A stretch of 5,230 nucleotides of DNA, taken from the NCBI GenBank assembly GCA_964559275.1, contig CAZLGC010000055.1, forward strand, positions 1 to 5,230, given 5' to 3'. Below, piece after piece: positions 1 to 5,230 of the stretch (positions are counted from its first letter, which is position 1; each line of letters opens with the position of its first letter). Below the pieces are notes generated by a model, which saw nothing but the letters and a program-made list of their open reading frames with translations, did not search any database and had not been told where the DNA came from. The DNA is from CAZLGC01 sp964559275. Lineage in GTDB: Bacteria; Patescibacteriota; CALEFQ01. A program made the position numbers and the translations under genes.

Positions 1-330
1 GATGGGGATGGTATGGGAGATAATTGGGAACGCCGCTATTTCACAGGCGAAACAATAAATGGTGTGGTAGCAACCGCCGAAAATGTTCTAAGTTTGGTGC
101 AACCCGGAGATGACTACGACAACGATGGTTATATGGCTATTAAGTTCAAGAACCAGGACGATCAGTATATGACGGTGACGCCGGCCTTGCAGGAAACCGT
201 CAATGGCAGCTTAGGAGCTACATATTATCCGGGCGGCGACGACAAATTAACAAATGTAGAAGAATACATTCTCGGGACTAATCCGACTGATGGTGATACT
301 GATAATGATGGTTACGGCGATGACATGGAT
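1..330 (+). other. TSP3/EF-hand-like calcium-binding block of gene 1
   Basis: The same three loops as in gene 2: DGDG at the window edge, D38-Y-D40-N-D42-G, and D99-T-D101-N-D103-G after TNVEEYILGTNP. Here the lead-in keeps the canonical GTNP. The insert KFKNQDDQYMTVTP between loops 2 and 3 is conserved. The first loop may be longer upstream, beyond the window. Confidence 0.78.
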
Positions 331-1668
331 TTCCTGGGGGTAGGCGCGCTGAACTTTGATTTTGTCGTTGATATGGAGCCAGGCCCGGGCAACTACGGTT
401 ACCTAATAACTGTTTCCGCAGTCGGGATCAACGAGAATAATCTAGTTGGCATTGCCGGCCGCACGCGCCAGTTCAATATTTCGCTTGGTGATTATATGCA
501 GATAAATTTGCATAGCCAGCCGGATTATGTTTCACCGGGCGCGAACCAGGGCGACAATTCACTTACTCTCGAAGTCACTCTTCTGCAAGGCGATGTTAAC
601 CTTCAGGATCTGATTTACGAATGGTATTTCAATGACCAGAGGATATGCGACGACGAAATGTTCGGGCAGTTTTGTGACGTCGGTGCTTATCAGATAACCA
701 TCGGCCCGGAGACGGATACAGATTTGTTATATCTGCCGGGATTTGACGGTGATATCAATAATGTTCAGTTCGGCTCCGAATATGAATTCAAGGTAATTGC
801 CACCGATCCGGTTACACGCCGTAGCGCCAGTATTGCCCACCGTGTACCAATAGTTGCCAGTCTGGATCTGACTACTGCTTGTGCTACCGGTGAAGAGGAT
901 ATAGAAACCCTTCCGGAAAACACCAGTCAGCCGATTGAAATTTGCATATCACAGTTAATTGAGGATCCAGGAGCTGATGTTTCCGGGACTAACTTTCAGT
1001 GGTCTGTTGATGGTGATGTCGACCAGGCTAATTCCGGCCTGGGTAAGAGTGTGTATCCGCTGATGCCGAGCGCCCCGGCGGGAGACACCCAGACAGTAGC
1101 AGTCAAAATAATAGATCCGGGCTCAGGTGAGCCGATGGGCGGAGCTGAGCGGGAATGGGTAGTTGAAGGGCCGGTAGTGGAAATTGTGGAGCCTCCGTCT
1201 GATCCGATTGACGTTGGCAAGGGTTCAAAACAGCGAATGACCGTCGGGGAACCGGGGCAAGATATAACTTTTGTTTCCGAGATAAAGAATTTCCCGGAAA
1301 CGACTCTAAATACTTATTACTGGAAAGTCGGTTCTGAGTCTGGCGATGGTGAAGGATTGGAAAGTTTCAATTTTACTGTTCCTGAAAACGCTCAACCCGG
1401 TAACACTTATGGTGTAAGTTTAATTGTCAGGGGAATTGATAGTGAAAGTGGCGTTGTTTATGAAGCTTCCGATAGTGTGATCCTGTATATTAACGAGCCG
1501 GGGGCAGAGATCAGTGCCGGATCATGGTTCCAGCGTGGTATGGCAGCTGTGGCGAATCTGGTACCGGCTCCGTTTAGATTAGCAGTGCAGGCGGTCGCAA
1601 TCGGAATCGCTATCCTCGCAGTTTTGTATTTAGTTTTCCGGATTTCTGGTCGAGTTTCGATTCGTTGA
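1..1668 (+). CDS. C-terminal part of a large membrane-anchored surface protein with TSP3-like calcium loops and Ig/PKD-like modules (5' partial)
   Basis: The reading frame is open from base 1, so the gene starts upstream; the ATG at 13 lies inside a calcium-loop motif (DGDGMGDNWE, residues 1-10, counting from base 1) and is not the true start. Two further Asp-rich loops follow: GDDYDNDGY (36-44) and TNVEEYILGTNP with DTDNDGYGDDMD (84-110), the usual form of bacterial thrombospondin type 3 repeats. Three beta-rich modules come next, each with a central Trp: about 150-285 (YEWY at 206-209), 288-388 (W334) and 392-498 (W441). C216/C225 and C294/C315 are likely disulfide pairs. A hydrophobic helix at about 527-546 and the basic tail RISGRVSIR suggest an outward-facing protein held by a single membrane segment. 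The whole 555 residues align with residues 465-1004 of the next gene, so roughly 460 residues, probably a signal peptide and LamG-like head, are missing from view. Function is inferred as surface adhesion or structure; no catalytic motif is seen. Confidence 0.9.
   Translation, partial: DGDGMGDNWERRYFTGETINGVVATAENVLSLVQPGDDYDNDGYMAIKFKNQDDQYMTVTPALQETVNGSLGATYYPGGDDKLTNVEEYILGTNPTDGDTDNDGYGDDMDFLGVGALNFDFVVDMEPGPGNYGYLITVSAVGINENNLVGIAGRTRQFNISLGDYMQINLHSQPDYVSPGANQGDNSLTLEVTLLQGDVNLQDLIYEWYFNDQRICDDEMFGQFCDVGAYQITIGPETDTDLLYLPGFDGDINNVQFGSEYEFKVIATDPVTRRSASIAHRVPIVASLDLTTACATGEEDIETLPENTSQPIEICISQLIEDPGADVSGTNFQWSVDGDVDQANSGLGKSVYPLMPSAPAGDTQTVAVKIIDPGSGEPMGGAEREWVVEGPVVEIVEPPSDPIDVGKGSKQRMTVGEPGQDITFVSEIKNFPETTLNTYYWKVGSESGDGEGLESFNFTVPENAQPGNTYGVSLIVRGIDSESGVVYEASDSVILYINEPGAEISAGSWFQRGMAAVANLVPAPFRLAVQAVAIGIAILAVLYLVFRISGRVSIR
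1579..1665 (+). other. C-terminal membrane anchor of gene 1
   Basis: Residues 527-555 form a hydrophobic helix (about 527-546) and the basic tail RISGRVSIR. As in gene 2, an Ala-rich stretch (WFQRGMAAVANLVPAPFR) precedes it, with an aromatic pair at its start, a proline near the membrane and a terminal FR. Confidence 0.75.
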
Positions 1669-1671
1669 GAT
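1666..1671 (+). promoter_or_regulatory. Possible weak ribosome binding site of gene 2
   Basis: TGAGAT overlaps the stop codon of gene 1 and ends 6 bases before the ATG at 1678. It is only a short GAG-type match; together with the 9 bp gap it suggests coupling to translation of gene 1 rather than a strong independent site. Confidence 0.3.
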
Positions 1672-1677
1672 AACAAA

Positions 1678-4600
1678 ATGCCAAGTTTTTTGGAAAGACG
1701 AGCCAATAAAATTACTGTTTGTCTCGGCGCCTTTGGTGTTACTTTGGGTTTTCTTTTTATTCCTGGTATTACCCAGGCGGCTGACATTGAATATGATTTA
1801 TCACTAGATCTAACCGGGGGAGCAGCGGCAGCAATTGACGAATTAGAAAGTGAGTTAGGACCAGAAGGTTACGGCTGGGAAAAATGGTACGGTCAATTCA
1901 CAGACGACGGTTATCTACTAGAAAACCCTAGTGCTTTGGTTTTAATGCTCGGCGATAACTTTTCTACTGAATATGTACATATCGAATTTGAGGCTAGAGG
2001 AATTGACAACGATGTCTCCACTCTTTCCTCCGGAGGCAAGGATGGCTACATGTTCAATATGTGGTCAACAAAACCCGGCTGGTGCGATCCCTGTAACGAG
2101 GACGGTACAGTTAATACTGAGTGTGACAATAGCAACTGGGGATTCGGTATAAAAAAATGGCCGATAGGTATGGGTCATCCTTATTCTAATAGTATTCTGA
2201 TGCAGGGAATCGGGATGTTTAATGGAACAGCTGTACCTGGTGCAGGAATTGGCGATCGCTTTACTTGGGATTCCAATGAATTTTATAAAATCGAGGTAAC
2301 TCTACATGGTGGTCAGGCTGAGCCAAGCTCATTGGCTGTTAATCAGTCAAACGGGTCACCAATTCTAAACTCTCCTGGGGGCGTTCCATATGGACCGGCT
2401 AGCCTGAGTGATCGGGATGGTGTAGAGGCTTGGATCGGCGGTGAATTTCTAAGTGGCCGTCCGCATGTGACATATGAGGGTGTAACAATACGCAATGTTC
2501 GCATCCAGGCCGGTACCGAACCGATTCCAGCTGAACGGCAGACTTATCCGCCCCAGTGTGAAGAAGAGACCGGGGAGGATGTTGATGACCCGACGAATCC
2601 GTATGACACCTGCGCTTGCCATGCCATTCCGGATGTTACCGCGGAGCCGCCCTGCGAGGATGAGCTGGCTCGGGAAGAGCCGCGCAAAGTCTCCTTCCTT
2701 GACCCTTTCCCTTTTAAGTTCGAGCGAATGCAGATAAAATGGCTCTGGAATACCACTGATGTTTTCAAAGAAGGAGAATCCAAAAATGAGCAGATGGCGG
2801 TTATGCCTGATCTGGCCATAGATTTCGCGCCGCCCTCACCAGAACCTGGTACCGAAGGAGCGGCCATTGCCTCCACTCGAAATTACCGCACCCGTATGCA
2901 GAATCTTTATTTTGCCTGGTGTATGGTAAAGGACGAATTGGTCTACCCGATGAACAGCATAGTTGCCGGTGGCCAAGAGCTACCACAGCTGACCGAGCCG
3001 GATCTTAGCTGGGCAGATGGAGGTTGTTGCCAGCCCATTGCCAGGATACCGGCCGATGATGATGATTTTGACGGTGACGGCATGTCTGATACCTGGGAGG
3101 AACTGATGTTTATAAATCGTGGGGACTTTGGTTATACGTCTATCGAACAAGTTCAACCGGGCGATGATCCCGACCAGGACGGTTATTTTGCCAACAAATT
3201 TGCCAATCAGGACGGCGAATATCTGACAGTCACACCATATTTAGTGGGCAAGAATAATCAGACTTTTGTGACCGGCGGTGAGGATGCTCAGCTGACTAAT
3301 ATTGAAGAATATATTTTGGACACCGATCCCTTAAATGGTGACAGTGACAGTGACGGTTATGCGGATGAGATGGATTTTATCGGGGTCGGGCAGATGCAAT
3401 TCAAGTTCCAGGTGGATAAGCTGGCCGGTCCCGAAGGTTACTACGATCTTTCGGTCGCTACTGTCGGGGTTAATGATGTTAAAAAGATTTCCCTCGTCAG
3501 CGGCAAGCGTCGTTTGTTTGTCGGCGGGGCCGGTGTTTTGAAACTGAATCTTCTGGCTGACAAAGAAGTTATGACCTTTGATGATAGTCAGCAGCTGAAA
3601 CTAGGTGTTTCCAAGGTCAGCGGCACCGGCGAAACCGAGGATATGGAATATGAATGGTATTTTAACGGCGAATCTGTCTGTAATGGTCAGGATCCGGACT
3701 GGCCGGAGCTCTGTGATGTCGGCCAGCGCGAAGTTATCTTAGGAGCTGAAGGGATTAGTTTCTTTGACTTGCCGCCGCCGACTTCTAATAATTACACGTT
3801 CACTGTTGAAGCAACATCACCCGAAGGCCGGGGCTATGACCGCGCTGACCTAACTTTGCCGGTAGCCACGCCGGTGACGCTGGTGACGGAGGGGTGCCTG
3901 GGGCAAACTAACGATACCAGTATTCTGTCCGCTGGTGACCAGGACCCGGTTATGGTCTGCATCTCTGAAATTGAGGAAATGGCGGCTGCGACTGATTTGT
4001 CCTCGCTCAACTTCATTTGGTCAAAAGATGGACAGACAGACGAGGAGCAGTCCGGTTCCGGTAAATCTTCATATGCCTTGGTGCCTACCAAGCCGGCCGG
4101 CGAAGAACACATTATCACTGTCCAGGTCAAAGATACAATGACATCTGATGAAATCATAAATTCGGAAAGACCGTTTGCAATTGCCGGACCCAGCGTCAAT
4201 ATCATTGATCCGGAAAATCAGAATGCCGATATTGAAACGGCTGAAAGCTACAAGTATTCCCGGGTTGATCCCGGTGAACAACTCAACTGCCGGGCCGAAA
4301 TCGAGCACTTTACCGGTAATGACAGTCGTGAAGTTGCCTGGTCGGTAGGGGGCGCCACCGGCGAAACTTACACTACCGAGGAGAAAGAGATTTTCTTTAC
4401 ATTCGAAGTCCCTCCGGAGGCAGCTGATGGGGACAGTTACAGTATCGGAGTGCAGGTCCAATCTCAGGGTGATCAGGGAACCGAGCAGGCATCTGACAAC
4501 ATCATTCTTACCGTCGGGCCACCCGGTGGTCAAACCGGAGCCGCAACTAACTTTTTCGGAAATCTGGCCGCTGCTTTTACCAAGATTCCTGAAGTTTTCA

Positions 4601-4692
4601 GGGAAGTGCTAAAGTATGTCGCCATTATGGCATTGGTCTTCTTTGGCTTAATATATGTTTACCCTAAGGTAGCAAGATATTTGGGAAAGTAG
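1678..4692 (+). CDS. Large secreted surface protein: signal peptide, LamG-like head, TSP3-like calcium loops, three Ig/PKD-like modules, C-terminal membrane anchor
   Basis: This is the one complete gene, 1004 aa. The ATG at 1678 is chosen because it gives a Sec signal peptide: basic n-region (RRANK, 7-11), hydrophobic core 12-31, likely cleavage after A34 (TQA). Residues about 36-280 are beta-rich and resemble a concanavalin A/LamG jelly roll (FTWDSNEFYKIEVTLHGG at 195-212, VEAWIGGEF at 249-257), with a C136/C139/C149 cluster. A linker (285-459) carries C294, C312, C314, C326, C415, C450 and C451. Calcium-type loops lie at 460-471 (DDDDFDGDGMSD), 495-502 (GDDPDQDG) and 540-566 (TNIEEYIL, then DSDSDGYADEMD). 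Three Ig/PKD-like modules follow at about 568-735, 736-835 and 838-946, with W660, W781 and W888 and cysteine pairs C668/C679 and C740/C761. The anchor is a helix at about 978-996 plus a basic tail. The gene starts 9 bp after gene 1 with only a weak GA-rich site (TGAGAT, 1666-1671). A ligand-binding or adhesive role is inferred from the domains; no enzyme active site is recognised. Confidence 0.93.
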   Translation: MPSFLERRANKITVCLGAFGVTLGFLFIPGITQAADIEYDLSLDLTGGAAAAIDELESELGPEGYGWEKWYGQFTDDGYLLENPSALVLMLGDNFSTEYVHIEFEARGIDNDVSTLSSGGKDGYMFNMWSTKPGWCDPCNEDGTVNTECDNSNWGFGIKKWPIGMGHPYSNSILMQGIGMFNGTAVPGAGIGDRFTWDSNEFYKIEVTLHGGQAEPSSLAVNQSNGSPILNSPGGVPYGPASLSDRDGVEAWIGGEFLSGRPHVTYEGVTIRNVRIQAGTEPIPAERQTYPPQCEEETGEDVDDPTNPYDTCACHAIPDVTAEPPCEDELAREEPRKVSFLDPFPFKFERMQIKWLWNTTDVFKEGESKNEQMAVMPDLAIDFAPPSPEPGTEGAAIASTRNYRTRMQNLYFAWCMVKDELVYPMNSIVAGGQELPQLTEPDLSWADGGCCQPIARIPADDDDFDGDGMSDTWEELMFINRGDFGYTSIEQVQPGDDPDQDGYFANKFANQDGEYLTVTPYLVGKNNQTFVTGGEDAQLTNIEEYILDTDPLNGDSDSDGYADEMDFIGVGQMQFKFQVDKLAGPEGYYDLSVATVGVNDVKKISLVSGKRRLFVGGAGVLKLNLLADKEVMTFDDSQQLKLGVSKVSGTGETEDMEYEWYFNGESVCNGQDPDWPELCDVGQREVILGAEGISFFDLPPPTSNNYTFTVEATSPEGRGYDRADLTLPVATPVTLVTEGCLGQTNDTSILSAGDQDPVMVCISEIEEMAAATDLSSLNFIWSKDGQTDEEQSGSGKSSYALVPTKPAGEEHIITVQVKDTMTSDEIINSERPFAIAGPSVNIIDPENQNADIETAESYKYSRVDPGEQLNCRAEIEHFTGNDSREVAWSVGGATGETYTTEEKEIFFTFEVPPEAADGDSYSIGVQVQSQGDQGTEQASDNIILTVGPPGGQTGAATNFFGNLAAAFTKIPEVFREVLKYVAIMALVFFGLIYVYPKVARYLGK
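3055..3378 (+). other. TSP3/EF-hand-like calcium-binding block of gene 2
   Basis: Residues 460-567 hold three Asp-rich loops with DxDxDG spacing: D463-F-D465-G-D467-G, D497-P-D499-Q-D501-G and D555-S-D557-S-D559-G. The last follows TNIEEYIL-DTDP, the standard lead-in of bacterial thrombospondin type 3 repeats (normally GTNP). Such loops are known to bind calcium and stiffen extracellular stalks; binding here is inferred. Between loops 2 and 3 lies a non-standard conserved insert (KFANQDGEYLTVTP) that is also present in gene 1. Confidence 0.8.
4609..4689 (+). other. C-terminal membrane anchor of gene 2
   Basis: Residues 978-1004 form one hydrophobic helix (about 978-996) ending in the basic tail KVARYLGK. 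An amphipathic stretch with FFGNLAAAFTKIPEVFR precedes it. No LPXTG, PEP-CTERM or lipobox motif is present, so retention by the helix itself, N-terminus outside, is the simplest reading. Confidence 0.75.
4683..4689 (+). promoter_or_regulatory. Possible weak ribosome binding site of gene 3
   Basis: GGGAAAG ends 8 bases before the ATG at 4698 and overlaps the last codons of gene 2. It is an imperfect Shine-Dalgarno match, so gene 3 may partly depend on translational coupling to gene 2. Confidence 0.35.
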
Positions 4693-4697
4693 TCTAT

Positions 4698-5230
4698 ATG
4701 TCCAGGATATATCTTCACGTTTCGATTTTTGGTCTGTTGGTACTGCTGGCAGTGGTTTTGGCTGTGCCGGTACGGGCAGAGGAATGGTCCGGCAGCTGTG
4801 ATTTGACCTCAGCCTGTCCGGATTTGATTTACGCCAGTGGGCAGTTTCGCGCTGACGGATTTTATCCCAACAGCACTGAGGGTTTCGCTTTTTACAGTAG
4901 TAAGGATGCCGGAATTGAGGAACTGGATGTGGCGGTGGGAAAACTTGAATTTGACATCAAAGGCTTGGATGTTGAAATGATCCCCTTAAATAGCTTGTAT
5001 TTCGGTCACATCCATCGCATTCCCTGGAATGGGTGCAAAGATGATTTTTGGTTCACGCTGAAAAAAACTGGCGGCGAAGCCGGCGGTCAGGGGCAGATTT
5101 GGGCGCAGGGCTTTGATTATGCTACCAAAATAATCGGACCGCCTGGAGGCGGTTTCCCCAGCGGTTGGCACCACGTTGAACTGGTTTGGAACAATACCGG
5201 CTGGCGGGTTACTATTGACGGTGTCGGTTC
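4698..5230 (+). CDS. Secreted protein with LamG/concanavalin A-like domain, N-terminal part (3' partial)
   Basis: An open frame starts at the ATG at 4698, 5 bp after the stop of gene 2, and runs off the window after 177 complete codons with no stop. The first residues form a clear signal peptide: MSRIYLH, a hydrophobic core (about 8-23) and VRA before a likely cleavage at A27. The mature part is beta-rich. Residues 156-177 (GWHHVELVWNNTGWRVTIDG and on) match the hallmark of LamG/concanavalin A-like domains, where a G-WHHV strand precedes a strand ending in (V/I)DG. C34, C40 and C113 are present; C34/C40 could pair. The layout suggests a third member of the same family, with loops, Ig-like modules and anchor beyond the window, but only the signal peptide and head are visible. 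The head is not obviously alignable with that of gene 2 by eye, so a different ligand is possible. Binding of sugars or a host surface is inference. Confidence 0.88.
   Translation, partial: MSRIYLHVSIFGLLVLLAVVLAVPVRAEEWSGSCDLTSACPDLIYASGQFRADGFYPNSTEGFAFYSSKDAGIEELDVAVGKLEFDIKGLDVEMIPLNSLYFGHIHRIPWNGCKDDFWFTLKKTGGEAGGQGQIWAQGFDYATKIIGPPGGGFPSGWHHVELVWNNTGWRVTIDGVG

Larger units (their letters stand above)
1..1668 (+). repeat. Paralogous segment, copy 1 (loops, Ig-like modules and anchor)
   Basis: This stretch encodes the same order of elements as 3070-4692: DGDGM loop, QPGDD loop, TN(V/I)EEYIL loop, module with YEWYFN and a CDVG cysteine, GxGKSxY module, third Trp module and membrane anchor. 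Similarity is clear in protein but eroded in DNA; around YEWYF the longest shared aligned run I see is about 11 bases. This points to an old tandem duplication, not a recent one. Confidence 0.85.
3070..4692 (+). repeat. Paralogous segment, copy 2 (loops, Ig-like modules and anchor)
   Basis: This is the counterpart of 1-1668, 540 residues against 555. Identity is highest in the calcium-loop block (about half the residues by eye) and lower in the Ig-like modules, where Trp and Cys positions are kept. It shows that gene 1 and gene 2 are full-length relatives and not merely sharers of one domain. Confidence 0.85.

Noticed and set aside
13..15. ATG at 13 as the start of gene 1
   Set aside because: The frame is open to base 1, the Met is inside a calcium-loop motif that aligns with M469 of gene 2, and no signal peptide follows.
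1024..1047. Formal Walker A match ANSGLGKS in gene 1
   Set aside because: It sits in an exported, beta-rich Ig-like module with no Walker B or NTPase fold, and the gene 2 counterpart breaks the pattern (E where A/G is needed).
3337..3360. Short tandem GGTGACAGTGACAGTGACGG as a microsatellite
   Set aside because: It is explained by the GDSDSDG calcium loop and the equivalent loop in gene 1 uses different codons.
3335..3541. Overlapping + strand frame in gene 2 beginning MVTVTVTV
   Set aside because: The repeat is the shifted reading of the Asp/Gly/Ser calcium-loop codons; the gene 2 frame is clearly the coding one.
4069..4533. Long antisense frame (154 codons) opposite gene 2
   Set aside because: It shows no domain, signal peptide or ribosome binding site and lies opposite a well-supported gene; the same holds for the other minus-strand frames.
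5138..5153. Perfect inverted repeat ACCGCCT-GG-AGGCGGT followed by TTT, like a terminator
   Set aside because: It lies inside the gene 3 reading frame (coding for GPPGGG), has a 2-base loop and only three T residues; most likely a by-product of Pro/Gly codons.

Overview
The window is entirely coding, on the + strand. It holds part of a tandem array of large, related, secreted surface proteins: the 3' end of gene 1 (1-1668), a complete gene 2 (1678-4692, 1004 aa) and the 5' end of gene 3 (4698-5230). The gaps between them are 9 and 5 bp. No promoter or terminator is visible, so the three genes are most likely one operon that extends beyond both edges.

Gene 2 shows the whole architecture. From the N-terminus it has a Sec signal peptide, a jelly-roll domain resembling LamG/concanavalin A (about 36-280), a cysteine-bearing linker (about 285-459), a block of Asp-rich calcium-binding loops of thrombospondin type 3 kind (460-567), three beta-rich Ig/PKD-like modules (about 568-946), and one C-terminal membrane helix with a short basic tail. 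Gene 1 enters the window exactly inside the first Asp-rich loop and aligns with gene 2 from residue 465 to the end (555 versus 540 residues). Gene 3 begins with its own signal peptide and a clearer LamG-like domain. The array therefore looks like repeated copies of one design: a carbohydrate- or ligand-binding head, a calcium-stiffened stalk, an Ig-like shaft and a membrane anchor. A role in adhesion or attachment is inferred, not shown.

The organism cannot be named from the sequence. TGA ends gene 1 and TAG ends gene 2, with no in-frame TGA inside the genes, so the standard bacterial code fits. Base composition looks near 50% GC by eye. Single-helix C-terminal anchoring without an LPXTG motif, weak ribosome binding sites and large LamG/TSP3/PKD-type proteins would suit a Candidate Phyla Radiation (Patescibacteria) genome. 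This is a guess; other environmental bacteria rich in such proteins remain possible.

No RNA gene, mobile element, CRISPR array or enzyme gene was found. The best candidate for something undescribed is the protein family itself: its conserved loop block, its paired cysteines and its anchor recur in tandem paralogs.
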